Shown in pieces: positions 35,935 through 44,911 of a stretch of 64,000 bases of DNA. Numbering within the stretch: the stretch's first letter is position 1; each line of letters starts with the position of its first letter. The position numbers and the translations under genes are program-made. Source of the stretch: Saprospiraceae bacterium (GTDB taxonomy: Bacteria; Bacteroidota; Bacteroidia; Chitinophagales; Saprospiraceae); the NCBI GenBank assembly GCA_020631355.1, contig JAHDHL010000009.1, positions 1 through 64,000 of the forward strand. Direction: 5' to 3'. The notes beneath the pieces are model-generated. The model was given only the letters and a program-made list of their open reading frames with translations, was not told the origin of the DNA and ran no database searches.

Positions 35935-37065
35935 ATGGCAATAAGACAGATGAAGCCCAAGGCATCCATTGTTTGTACCGTTATCAATGATTTGAATTAT
36001 GACCAGCGCATGATTCGGATTTGTTCTGCTTTGACGGAAGCGGGATATGATGTTACCCTTGTGGGTAGGGTCAAGAGGCGGACAGTTCCCTTGGTTGAAC
36101 GGAAATTCAAACAGCATCGCATTCGGTGTTGGTTTTATGAGGGGAAGTTATTCTATTTGGAATACAATATCAGGCTCTTTTTCTTCCTCCTATTTTCCAA
36201 TTTCAATATCATCAACTCTGTGGATTTGGATACCATCCTCCCAGGGTATTTTGTTTCCGGACTCAGAGGAATGCCACAGGTATATGATGCCCATGAGTAT
36301 TTTACGGAACAACCCGAAATCGTTACACGCCCCAAAGTGCAAAAAGTATGGAAATGGGTAGAACGATACACAGTTCCTAAGATAAGGTATGCCTATACGG
36401 TTTGCCATAGCTTGGCTGATTTATTCAAAAAGGAGTACGGTATCGAATGCAAGGTGGTGAGGAATGTGCCATTCAGGATACCGGATGATTTCTCAGGCAT
36501 AAAAAAAGAAGAAAGAATCATCCTTTATCAGGGCTCGTTGAATGACGGACGGGGGCTGGAGGAAGTCATCGATGCAATGCAAGGAATTGATGGAGCCGTA
36601 TTGTGGTTGGCCGGAGAGGGCGAACTATCCGATGAACTCAGAAAACGGGTAACAGACAAGGGATTGGAAGCCAAGATCCGATTTCTGGGGTATCTTCAAC
36701 CCGAAGTACTCAATGCCCTGACTCCTAAGGTATATATAGGATTGAACCTCCTTCAGAATAAGGGACTGAATTATTATTATTCATTAGCCAATAAATCCTT
36801 TGATTATATCCAGTCCCTTGTGCCATCCATCAATATGGATTTTCCGGAATACAGAAAAATAAGGGAAGAATTCGAAGTGGCCTTGCTCATTCCTGACCTA
36901 CAACCAGCAACCATCAAGGCAGCCATTTCCGAATTATTGGATAATGATAACCTATATCAGCAACTCAAGGAGAATTGTAAAAAGGCTAGGGAAGTCTATA
37001 TCTGGGAAAAGGAAGTAGATATTCTCCTAGGGGTTTATGAGGAAGTCATCAAGGATTTGAAATGA
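35935..37065 (+). CDS. Glycosyltransferase family 4-like protein
   Basis: 376 residues. N-terminal Rossmann fold opening SIVCTVINDLNYDQRMIRIC; C-terminal GT-B donor domain with ILYQGSLNDGRGLEEVI, LWLAGEG and the ending EFEVALLIPD. Members move a sugar from a nucleotide-sugar to glycans or lipids, often in capsule or lipopolysaccharide synthesis. No other glycan genes are nearby. Starts directly after the MOSC stop. Confidence 0.85.
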   Translation: MAIRQMKPKASIVCTVINDLNYDQRMIRICSALTEAGYDVTLVGRVKRRTVPLVERKFKQHRIRCWFYEGKLFYLEYNIRLFFFLLFSNFNIINSVDLDTILPGYFVSGLRGMPQVYDAHEYFTEQPEIVTRPKVQKVWKWVERYTVPKIRYAYTVCHSLADLFKKEYGIECKVVRNVPFRIPDDFSGIKKEERIILYQGSLNDGRGLEEVIDAMQGIDGAVLWLAGEGELSDELRKRVTDKGLEAKIRFLGYLQPEVLNALTPKVYIGLNLLQNKGLNYYYSLANKSFDYIQSLVPSINMDFPEYRKIREEFEVALLIPDLQPATIKAAISELLDNDNLYQQLKENCKKAREVYIWEKEVDILLGVYEEVIKDLK

Positions 37066-37072
37066 GAATAGC

Positions 37073-37399
37073 ATGGAAACATTCAATGTGAATTTGAATA
37101 TTTGGCAAAATTTACCTGATACGGTATGGGATAAGATACCTCTCATTTGTGCTAGAATGGATGGTTGGAATGGAAAGGAATCCAAGGCAGCTTACTATTG
37201 GTATGATGAGGATATGTCAAAGAAACACATATCGGCCTCAGCCGAACCCTCAGGCCTACATTTTTTTGCACACATGGAACAGGAGGAATGGGAAAGATGG
37301 CTAGCTGATTTCAAATCCATCGCAACAGAAATACTGGGATTCAAGGTAGGCGAAATAGAAAATGGCGAAGTGGATTATGATGTGGAATGGTCGGAATAA
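37073..37399 (+). CDS. Small protein of unknown function
   Basis: 108 residues, acidic, Trp-rich (eight Trp), no signal peptide. Contains HFFAHMEQEEWERWLADF. No domain recognised. It lies 7 nt after the glycosyltransferase gene, so it is co-transcribed, and converges with the small membrane protein gene. Confidence 0.6.
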   Translation: METFNVNLNIWQNLPDTVWDKIPLICARMDGWNGKESKAAYYWYDEDMSKKHISASAEPSGLHFFAHMEQEEWERWLADFKSIATEILGFKVGEIENGEVDYDVEWSE

Positions 37400-37421
37400 G
37401 AATCATTGCCGATTCCATTAA

Positions 37422-37646
37422 TCAATCCTCACCCATATAATTACCCCTTGCAGCCACTACCATGACCAACCCGATGATGACCATCATGATATGAATCAGG
37501 AACGCACCTCCTCTACCGGCTAATTCGGTAATCCAATTCATGAAAGTAATTCTCAAATCCATCATACTCAGGACCAGGGCCATCATACCGAAAAAGAAAA
37601 GGAAAAAACCGATAATATTGAGAATGGTGGAAGTCTTGGAACTCAT
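37422..37646 (-). CDS. Small membrane protein
   Basis: 74 residues with two predicted helices (ILNIIGFFLFFFGMMALVLS and GAFLIHIMMVIIGLVMVVAA). No domain recognised. It converges with the Trp-rich protein gene (22 nt gap) and diverges from the HMG-CoA lyase gene about 200 nt away. Confidence 0.6.
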   Translation of the reverse strand: MSSKTSTILNIIGFFLFFFGMMALVLSMMDLRITFMNWITELAGRGGAFLIHIMMVIIGLVMVVAARGNYMGED

Positions 37647-37854
37647 GAAATACTGTTTTAATAACTCAAAGTTAATCGACCAATTTGTTCAGATGCCGCA
37701 AAGATACATATCCGCTTCCTTTCGGTAGGAATACTTCGCTGAATCAATTTTATGTAAAACCGATTTAACGGACAAAAGTTCGTGAACTCCATCCATAGGA
37801 AAAGCGTATATTTGCTGGTGTCCAATACCAAAGACTAAACCTAACCATTTCCAA

Positions 37855-38718
37855 ATGATTCGATTAATCGAATGTCCAAGGGATGCGATGCAAGGCATCA
37901 AGGAGTTCATTCCAACGGAAAAAAAGGCGAGATACATCAATCAGTTATTGAAAGCAGGATTCGATACGATTGATTTCGGGAGTTTCGTGTCTCCCAAGGC
38001 CATTCCTCAGATGAGGGATACGGCTGACGTATTATCCCGCTTGGATTTGTCCTCCACAGATAGTAAGCTTCTGGCCATCGTAGCCAATAAACGTGGAGCC
38101 AATGATGCCTCCCAGTTCGAGGAAATCGATTATCTGGGATATCCTTTTTCCATATCGGAAACATTCCAACTCAGAAATACCAATGCGACGATTGCTGAAT
38201 CACTGGATCGGGTGAAGATGATGCAGGATATTTGCCTTGCGGCGAATAAGGAAATGGTCGTTTATATATCCATGGGCTTCGGAAATCCTTATGGTGACCC
38301 TTGGAATGCGGAAGTCGTACAGAAATGGACTGAGGAACTGGCACGGATTGGAATTGGTATCATTTCACTTTCGGATACCATCGGTGTATCCAATCCTGAA
38401 TCCATCAGTTATCTTTTCGGTAATCTGATACCCGAATTCCCCGATGTGACATTCGGTGCACACCTGCATACCGAACCACATAATTGGAAAGAAAAAATCG
38501 AGGCTGCATACAATAACGGATGCAATCGATTCGATGGAGCCATCAAGGGCTTCGGAGGTTGCCCGATGGCCAAGGATGATCTGACAGGCAATATGCCTAC
38601 TGAAAACGTCATCATGTATTTCAATGATTTGGGAGTGGACAATGGCATTGACATGGATGAATTCCTTACGGGAATGAGCCTGGCTTACGAAACATTCCCC
38701 GAAAACCATCATGCCTAG
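37855..38718 (+). CDS. Hydroxymethylglutaryl-CoA lyase
   Basis: 287 residues, a TIM-barrel of the HMGL/DRE-TIM family: IECPRDAMQG near the start (the E-x-x-PRD-x-x-Q motif binding the metal and catalytic Arg), SFVSPKAIPQM, GAHLHTEPHNW (His ligands) and GGCPMAKDDLTGNMPTE, which corresponds to the Cys-containing active-site loop (GGCPYA-x-x-x-x-GN). HMG-CoA lyase splits HMG-CoA to acetyl-CoA and acetoacetate in leucine breakdown. Length fits bacterial members (about 300). The position is alone in its pathway here. Confidence 0.85.
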   Translation: MIRLIECPRDAMQGIKEFIPTEKKARYINQLLKAGFDTIDFGSFVSPKAIPQMRDTADVLSRLDLSSTDSKLLAIVANKRGANDASQFEEIDYLGYPFSISETFQLRNTNATIAESLDRVKMMQDICLAANKEMVVYISMGFGNPYGDPWNAEVVQKWTEELARIGIGIISLSDTIGVSNPESISYLFGNLIPEFPDVTFGAHLHTEPHNWKEKIEAAYNNGCNRFDGAIKGFGGCPMAKDDLTGNMPTENVIMYFNDLGVDNGIDMDEFLTGMSLAYETFPENHHA

Positions 38719-38736
38719 GCTCATAAGCTTACTGAT

Positions 38737-39177
38737 ATGAAACTGACATTCCTAGAGATACCATTCGCAAGTCCATTATTCGATGAATCCATCCGACTGA
38801 GATACGATGTACTCAGGGAGCCTCTTGATTTGGAATTCTCCGTCAATGATATCCTCGCCGAGCAGACCCAGATTCACCTGGGAGGTTATGACGAGCAAAT
38901 GAAACTCAGGGCCTGTCTGGTTCTTTTTCCACAAGAAGAAGGAGTAGTGAAGATGAGACAGGTCGCCGTGGACCCTGATTGTCAGAAAATGGGATTGGGT
39001 ACACAGTTGGTCATCGAATCCGAAAAATGGTCAAAGCGGAACGGATACAAGCATATGATGATGCATGCGCGTGAATCCGCCATTCCTTTCTATGCCCGCT
39101 TGGGATACGAAAAGTATGGCAGGAAATTCACGGAGGTAAAGGTTCCGCATTATCGCTTGAGAAAGGATCTCAAATAA
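38737..39177 (+). CDS. GNAT-family acetyltransferase
   Basis: 146 residues with the acetyl-CoA-binding motif (VAVDPDCQKMGLGTQLVIE, Q-x-x-G-x-G/A pattern) and the family's C-terminal RESAIPFYARLGYEKYG. The target is unknown; ElaA/YitI-like members acetylate small molecules or protein N-termini. Starts 18 nt after the HMG-CoA lyase stop and converges with the paralogue array 7 nt away. Confidence 0.85.
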   Translation: MKLTFLEIPFASPLFDESIRLRYDVLREPLDLEFSVNDILAEQTQIHLGGYDEQMKLRACLVLFPQEEGVVKMRQVAVDPDCQKMGLGTQLVIESEKWSKRNGYKHMMMHARESAIPFYARLGYEKYGRKFTEVKVPHYRLRKDLK

Positions 39178-39184
39178 CCGTCCT

Positions 39185-40375
39185 TTAGAAAATTACATTT
39201 TCCTTTTCTACCTCTTCGATGCGTTTCGTAAGATGTATCATACTATCCAAGTTCCTGATGGCATGGTCAATGATGCCCATGGTGAAGTTCCCATAGTGCT
39301 TGAACTCCTCATTCTTATAACTCAGGATACTGATATGATGATGATGCTCGTTCTTGTCCTCGATTTGTAGAATCAACTGGTCATCCAATAACTCCTCGGA
39401 TTCTTTTTGGGGCTTCGGTACGGGCTTTTTAGGCAAATCCTCCCCAAAGGAGATATGGCCCTTCAACTTACCATGGTTATGGATGCTGTTGATGGTGCGC
39501 TCATCCAGTAAGGTTTTGATATAGGATTCATTATTGGATTGTACGATATACAATTTATCAAAAGCATCATTACCTACAACGATATCCTGCATCCCCAGCT
39601 TTTTCTTAATGGAACTTTTCCCCTTTTCGGGATATATCTTGAAATTGAAAAGGTGTGGATTCCTACAACGGGCATTGAAACGCAAGGTATGGAACTGGTA
39701 CATACTCGAAAATCTGAAGTCAATTTCGGTATTGCCGACCTTACCCATCACAATAATGTCCTTGTTGGCCAAGGGATGAAAGGGAACAAGTTTCAAACCC
39801 TCATGCTTCTCCACATACTGTTGGAACTTATTGATGATTTGCTGGTGCTTGGAACCAGCCAACCATGTATTGATGATTAGTTCATAATCATCGTCCGTAA
39901 TGGAAACGCCCTTGAATTCATTCAATTCCCTAAGATTCCCCTCTCCATCCAACAATGTCCTCGATTTGAATGAAATGTTTTTCTGATTCAAATTCCAAAA
40001 ATTGGTTGTTTTCTCAATCTTCCAGATATCCTGATGTGTATAGGTATTCGTGAACCTCGATCCATCATTACCCGCAAAATAAAAGGCATCATGAGTGACA
40101 ATATACCGATGGCTCATGGATGAAAGCATGTCCTTAATTATCATGAATAAAAACATTAATGGTATTAGGACATGTAGATTGAACTCGAAATGCATCCAAT
40201 GGGTGGGAAGATCCGTTCTGATAAAAACTAAATAGACATACGCACAAACAAATAATATGATGACAATCAACTCAAGGAAAGCTTTCTTAGAGCTGACATA
40301 TTGGGTCCAAACGACATCCTTTTCCGTTATGTCGAAATGGTCAAGTACTTTCTGTGGAATGGGCTTGTCTTTCAT
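39185..40375 (-). CDS. Two-helix PH-like membrane protein, sixth of six paralogues
   Basis: 396 residues from the ATG at 40375; the ORF runs 20 codons further up, but that opens on GTG and lacks the family start. Two helices (FLELIVIILFVCAYVYLVFI and VLIPLMFLFMIIKDM), a PH-like segment (YIVTHDAFYFAGN...YTHQDIWKIEK), then the shared domain with KLGMQDIVVGNDAFDKLYIVQS. A basic linker (KKPVPKPQKESEELLDDQ) and a C-terminal helix follow. It lies at the 3' end of the array, 95 nt after its neighbour. Function unknown. Confidence 0.75.
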   Translation of the reverse strand: MKDKPIPQKVLDHFDITEKDVVWTQYVSSKKAFLELIVIILFVCAYVYLVFIRTDLPTHWMHFEFNLHVLIPLMFLFMIIKDMLSSMSHRYIVTHDAFYFAGNDGSRFTNTYTHQDIWKIEKTTNFWNLNQKNISFKSRTLLDGEGNLRELNEFKGVSITDDDYELIINTWLAGSKHQQIINKFQQYVEKHEGLKLVPFHPLANKDIIVMGKVGNTEIDFRFSSMYQFHTLRFNARCRNPHLFNFKIYPEKGKSSIKKKLGMQDIVVGNDAFDKLYIVQSNNESYIKTLLDERTINSIHNHGKLKGHISFGEDLPKKPVPKPQKESEELLDDQLILQIEDKNEHHHHISILSYKNEEFKHYGNFTMGIIDHAIRNLDSMIHLTKRIEEVEKENVIF

Positions 40376-40470
40376 GGCTGAAAATTGTTGGATGAAGTGT
40401 ATGATGAATATATGTCTTAACTCAGAAACTTGCACCTATTCTCGAATAATCCAAGAAGATATTCGACCAA

Positions 40471-41574
40471 TCAATCCCCTGCTGTGGAACGATTATAAGA
40501 TTCGATGCTTTGGGCAAGAGCAGACAATCCCTGGATGAGGTCAATCATGTCATCCACTGCTTTCATAAGGTCACTTGAATAATTGATGTGCTTGGAGGAA
40601 AATTTGAGAACGGATACCTTTCCTGCATCTAGGGTAGGGGTGTGGGATGGAATCAGATGGTCATCCAAGAGGTCATTTTCCGTGGGCTGGTTTAATGCTT
40701 TTTCCCTTAGTTCTTGTGGCGTTCCCATGGAGATGGTTCCTTTTGATTTTTTCAATACGGGCAATAAATCCATTAAGATTTCTGTATTGAGCACTTGTTC
40801 CAAAAAAGGAATATGATTTCCCTTTAGGATAAGTGCCTTATCCAATTCCTTTTGGCCCATTTGGTAATCTTGCATCCCAAAAGCCTTACTGATGGAGTCA
40901 CTGGTTTTTTCGGGCCGGATGTGGAGGTAATTATTTTCTTCATTTGATACATGGAATGTGATGTCCAAACGAATGAATTGGTGCATGCCATAGAGATAAA
41001 AGCCGAATCTGGAATCGTTGAGGAAACCATCCATAAAAATATTGAGTCTGGCAGCCCAGTCGTATGTATGTAATTGTAAATCATGCAGAGTACTGAAATC
41101 TGAAAATCGCTGATTTATTTTTTTAAATATGGATGTGGCAAACCAATTTTCTTTGATATCATAAAAGGTTTCGTTAGGGATACTGATATTTTTTAATTCG
41201 AGGTTGTCCATGAAGTTGCCAGGGTAACGATGGATAGAAAGTGTTTTTTCGTGATTGAAATAATCTATTCTTTTAATATCAGAATAGGCAATGACGAATT
41301 TTCGGGTATACAATTTTTTATCTGTGAAAATAAAATCGTATTCGTAATTTTTGATTTGTTCCTTGTATACGGTAAATGCAAAAAATGCAAAACCAAATGT
41401 ACAGAGCAGCATGATATCAATGTCCTGAAAAATGAAAATCAAACTGGTGATAAATCCTACGCTGAAAATCGTTAGGGGAATAGTCTTAGGGCTAAATCTG
41501 TTTTCCAATTTAGATAAAATTATTTTTTCATCATTAGGAATCAGATCCGTTAATTGAGTCGGATGATAGAACAT
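40471..41574 (-). CDS. Two-helix PH-like membrane protein, fifth of six
   Basis: 367 residues from ATG 41574; the ORF's first codon is TTG at 41601. Two helices (TIPLTIFSVGFITSLIFIF, IMLLCTFGFAFFAFTVY), then the clearest PH-like segment (YDFIFTDKKLYTRKF, then IAYSDIKRIDYF) and the shared domain with AFGMQDYQMGQKELDKALIL. It ends in a helix (KAVDDMIDLIQGLSALAQSI). Starts 4 nt after the fourth paralogue. The gene and its neighbour are more AT-rich than the rest of the array. Confidence 0.75.
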   Translation of the reverse strand: MFYHPTQLTDLIPNDEKIILSKLENRFSPKTIPLTIFSVGFITSLIFIFQDIDIMLLCTFGFAFFAFTVYKEQIKNYEYDFIFTDKKLYTRKFVIAYSDIKRIDYFNHEKTLSIHRYPGNFMDNLELKNISIPNETFYDIKENWFATSIFKKINQRFSDFSTLHDLQLHTYDWAARLNIFMDGFLNDSRFGFYLYGMHQFIRLDITFHVSNEENNYLHIRPEKTSDSISKAFGMQDYQMGQKELDKALILKGNHIPFLEQVLNTEILMDLLPVLKKSKGTISMGTPQELREKALNQPTENDLLDDHLIPSHTPTLDAGKVSVLKFSSKHINYSSDLMKAVDDMIDLIQGLSALAQSIESYNRSTAGD

Positions 41575-41578
41575 GAGT

Positions 41579-42715
41579 CTATTTCTTGCTGGTTTTTTCA
41601 ATGTTCTTGGCTATTTTTAACATCATCTCCATAATGGCGATGATGTCATGTGCTAATTGAGAATAATCCTGTGTGTGATTGAAGCTTCTGCATTGTAATG
41701 TCAGGGAATCTTTTTTCCCTATTTCCCTTTCCTTAGTGTATGGTGTTACGGTAAGGTGTTCGTCCAATGTCCCTTGTTCTCTAATGGATTTGCCTTTGGT
41801 TTCTTCTTCTTTCTGGTACTCGCCGAATTCTATGGTGCCGTCAGTGAGTGGGATGTATTGTTGTATCTGGGCCATCAATGTTTCATCGAGTATGTCCATG
41901 ATGTCTTCCTTGTCATTCCCTTGTAATAAGATGGCTTCATCGAAAATGGAATGACCTATTTCTATATCCTGAACCCCAAGTAATTTTCCGATAGTATGAA
42001 TATCCTTTTCTGCTTTCATCCTGAAATATAAATGATGTTCATTGCTGCACTTCATTTGAACTTTCAAGTAATTAATATTATTCACTTCCTTGATGACTGC
42101 ATGAAATTGCAAGGGATTTTTTTTCTTCGATTTGATTTCTAGTGGTGTTTTTTCGAAATGCTTGAAAATGCGAGTGCTGAATTTATGTTTCTTTGCAAAT
42201 GATAATATGATAATATTGAAAAGATGATAGGGGGATTTATCTTTCCAGATAGCTTGTATCTTAGATTGGATTTGTGAGGCTGGTAAATCCGTAGGAATAT
42301 GTACGGTTGATTTTTTGAAATTTTCTTTTCGTCTGATCTTGATTTTTATTGTATCTATGCCATCCTTGATGTTCCTGACATCTATGCTGAAAATTTCATC
42401 ATAAGGATAAATTTCTGCTTTTCGTTTATTATTAAGGATAATTATTTTTCTACTTGTAATAACAAACCCCTTGTTAAAAATAAAATAAAAAAATATTTCA
42501 AGAAAAAGTAATACTGCTACCGCCATAAGGAAGAAGCCGAAAATGGACATGGTAGTTTCTGTGATAATTAATAATATACCACTGATGGAAAGTGCCAATA
42601 AAATACTGAATTGACTGAGTAAGTTTAGCTTTTTCTCATATTCCACATGTGTGACAACTTCCCCCTTTTCAAGCCATTTGCTAAAATGCTTTATTTTTTC
42701 GCTTCTTTTACTCAA
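41579..42715 (-). CDS. Two-helix PH-like membrane protein, fourth of six
   Basis: 378 residues; the start is TTG at 42715, 11 nt after the third paralogue; no ATG lies at a suitable place and the next Met is at residue 56. Two or three helices (LSQFSILLALSISGILLIIT, GFFLMAVAVLLFLEIFFYFI), PH-like FVITSRKIIILNNKRK...YPYDEIFSID, and the shared domain with LLGVQDIEIGHSIFDEAILL. C-terminal TLDEHL motif and helix. AT-rich like the fifth paralogue. Confidence 0.72.
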   Translation of the reverse strand: MSKRSEKIKHFSKWLEKGEVVTHVEYEKKLNLLSQFSILLALSISGILLIITETTMSIFGFFLMAVAVLLFLEIFFYFIFNKGFVITSRKIIILNNKRKAEIYPYDEIFSIDVRNIKDGIDTIKIKIRRKENFKKSTVHIPTDLPASQIQSKIQAIWKDKSPYHLFNIIILSFAKKHKFSTRIFKHFEKTPLEIKSKKKNPLQFHAVIKEVNNINYLKVQMKCSNEHHLYFRMKAEKDIHTIGKLLGVQDIEIGHSIFDEAILLQGNDKEDIMDILDETLMAQIQQYIPLTDGTIEFGEYQKEEETKGKSIREQGTLDEHLTVTPYTKEREIGKKDSLTLQCRSFNHTQDYSQLAHDIIAIMEMMLKIAKNIEKTSKK

Positions 42716-42726
42716 AATTAGAATGA

Positions 42727-43743
42727 TTAATCGAGGTAATAATCCTGTATTCGTCCTGCGATGGAATACATGACTTCAAAATTCTTAATACAATGATTCA
42801 ATATGATTTGAACATTGAATAAGCTACCACCTACATCAGGACAGTGATAGGTCAATGGAATTAATTCTTCCGTATAATTCGCAGTATCAGGAAAGAATTC
42901 ATGTAATAATCCCTCATCCAAAATATCAAATTCAGGTACATCCTTATCCTTGGATGTTTTCTTTTTGGTTACGGGTAAATCCCCCCAGGTAATCTGACTG
43001 TCAAAATACCGCCATGCATCCATCATCAGTTGCTGTACGGGATAGGTCAGTGCATAGCGAATCAACTTTTGGTCACTACTCTTAATGAAGAAGAAGTTAT
43101 CGAATTCTTTTCTGTTGACTTGAATGTCCTGTCCCCCTGCACCGAATAGTTTTTCCAGTCCATTCCCTAATTTCTCTTTCTTGATTCGAATGAAGGTATT
43201 CTTAGGATTAGGCAGGAAAAACCGAATGGTCAATTGCTTCATCTTGTAGATGTTATCCAGGAAGAAAATACACTTCATACCGTCTAGCTCTCCGGAAATT
43301 TTGAGGAATGTTCTGGTATTGGTTTTGGGTAGGCTCAGGGCCAATCCATATTGGTCGGCCAATCTTCGCATGTATTTGACCCTTTGCGCATAGGGCGATT
43401 CCTTGTTCCACAAGGAAACAATCAGATTCCTCACCTCACTGGTATCCCGAAGATTCTCTACGGCGAAACCCAGATGCTGGTTTTCTTGTCCCAATGGAAG
43501 TTTTACATTGGGTTGGGTGATGAGTAGAATCCGTTTCTGATTCATTCTCGTTCCGATTGCAACCTGATATACCTGCGAAAAATAACAGGAACGAAGATGA
43601 TTGGGCTTGATACAATTGATGACTCGAAGATTGGTAATCACATAATGAATGATATTCACCCGATTCTTCAGTACCATATGTACCGTTTCCTCGGGGCGTA
43701 ATAAGTCTCTGATGACGCGGGGAAGATTTGACTTGGGTATCAT
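42727..43743 (-). CDS. PH-like protein without helices, third of six
   Basis: 338 residues from ATG 43743; the ORF's first codon 43788 is TTG and overlaps the second paralogue. It differs from the others by lacking the two membrane helices: the PH-like segment (HYVITNLRVINCIKPNHLRS...YFSQVYQVAIG) starts about residue 33. The shared domain has the variant FGAGGQDIQVNRKEFDNFFFI. The C-terminus has ILDEGLLHEF and a closing helix. Starts 4 nt after the second paralogue. Likely a soluble subunit of whatever the others form. Confidence 0.75.
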   Translation of the reverse strand: MIPKSNLPRVIRDLLRPEETVHMVLKNRVNIIHYVITNLRVINCIKPNHLRSCYFSQVYQVAIGTRMNQKRILLITQPNVKLPLGQENQHLGFAVENLRDTSEVRNLIVSLWNKESPYAQRVKYMRRLADQYGLALSLPKTNTRTFLKISGELDGMKCIFFLDNIYKMKQLTIRFFLPNPKNTFIRIKKEKLGNGLEKLFGAGGQDIQVNRKEFDNFFFIKSSDQKLIRYALTYPVQQLMMDAWRYFDSQITWGDLPVTKKKTSKDKDVPEFDILDEGLLHEFFPDTANYTEELIPLTYHCPDVGGSLFNVQIILNHCIKNFEVMYSIAGRIQDYYLD

Positions 43744-43747
43744 GTAT

Positions 43748-44911
43748 TTATCTGTCGTTGTATGCTTTGATTTCCAATGCCAGTGCAATCATCATTTCTA
43801 GGGATTTGGCGAATTGCTTGGCGATGACCTTATAGTTGGTAGTGTGTTTGTGAACATAGTCACAGGAAAGTATCAACGGACTAACGAATGATTCATCCCT
43901 TTTGATAGTTGTCCCAATCTCACTGAGTAGGTGGGCATCCAGCACTGAAGCATCATCCTGCGTTGTTTTCTTTTTCTTACTAGAAGTGGGTTCTATTCCC
44001 ATAGTGATTTCCCAATCCATATTCAGAATGGCTCTCTTGACCATTTCCCGCATATTCGGATGCATAATGGTTTCAAAGAAATGCTCATGGTCGCTTTGCA
44101 ATAGGAACAAGTCGTCAAATTGCTTATTTCCTGTTTTCAAGTCCTGTAATCCAACAATTTTTCCCAATTGGGTCCCAACATTTTCTCTCTTGATTCTCAG
44201 ATAATTCCTCTCTGCATTGGGACAATTGATTCTTACCTTGAACATCTGCAAGTGGTTCAGGTAGCCGATTTGGCAGGATACTTCCATGCCTTTCACAGTC
44301 CCATGCACAATCATTTTCTGCTTTACATCATTAGGATTGAAGTCCTCTATTTCCAAATCATACTTCCTTGTGATGGGCTCGAAATGCTCATTGAATATTC
44401 TATAAGGATATTTCTTGACCCAAGCATTCCGTATGATAGCAAGGGTTTCTTTCATCTGACTCGGCTTTCGAATGACAGGAGTGTGATTCTCATTTTTTGC
44501 ATTCGCAAAATAGACAGGGTTCAAGTGCAGCGCTATACCGGGCTCTGAAGTTCCATAATTCCCACTGATTTTATAAATATTCCTATAATAGTAAGAGGTA
44601 TGTTGGAATTTGGAATGGGGAGTCCGGTCAAAAATAATCCTATCAGTGGTTGCAAGGTAATAGAGATTATTACTGTTGTAATTATATCGGATAATAGCAA
44701 TGACTGCAATAAGGAAAATTGCATAGGGTATCACCTGTGTAGATTCCTTCAACAGACCAATGGTGATTAGCACTACCAGAATGGTAGTAATGATGGTTGT
44801 GGAGATGATATAAGTCATCTTGCTCATCAAGAGTTTACCTTTTTCATGCCAAATGACTTCCTCGTCATTTTTCAGTAGTCGCTTATATTTTTCAGGATAA
44901 TCCAAAATCAT
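43748..44911 (-). CDS. Two-helix PH-like membrane protein, second of six
   Basis: 387 residues starting MILDYPEKYKRLLKNDEEVIW (similar to the first paralogue). Two helices (YIISTTIITTILVVLITIGL, IPYAIFLIAVIAIIRY), PH-like LYYLATTDRIIFDRTPHSK...YYYRNIYKISG, W-x-x-K-x-P segment, and the shared domain with IVGLQDLKTGNKQFDDLFLL. C-terminal VLDAHLLSEIG and closing helix. Overlaps the first paralogue by ATGA (44908-44911). Confidence 0.75.
   Translation of the reverse strand: MILDYPEKYKRLLKNDEEVIWHEKGKLLMSKMTYIISTTIITTILVVLITIGLLKESTQVIPYAIFLIAVIAIIRYNYNSNNLYYLATTDRIIFDRTPHSKFQHTSYYYRNIYKISGNYGTSEPGIALHLNPVYFANAKNENHTPVIRKPSQMKETLAIIRNAWVKKYPYRIFNEHFEPITRKYDLEIEDFNPNDVKQKMIVHGTVKGMEVSCQIGYLNHLQMFKVRINCPNAERNYLRIKRENVGTQLGKIVGLQDLKTGNKQFDDLFLLQSDHEHFFETIMHPNMREMVKRAILNMDWEITMGIEPTSSKKKKTTQDDASVLDAHLLSEIGTTIKRDESFVSPLILSCDYVHKHTTNYKVIAKQFAKSLEMMIALALEIKAYNDR

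Noticed and set aside
37855-38718. 2-isopropylmalate synthase or homocitrate synthase
   Set aside because: Length (287) and the C-terminal GGCP...GN motif fit HMG-CoA lyase, and no leucine-type regulatory domain is present.
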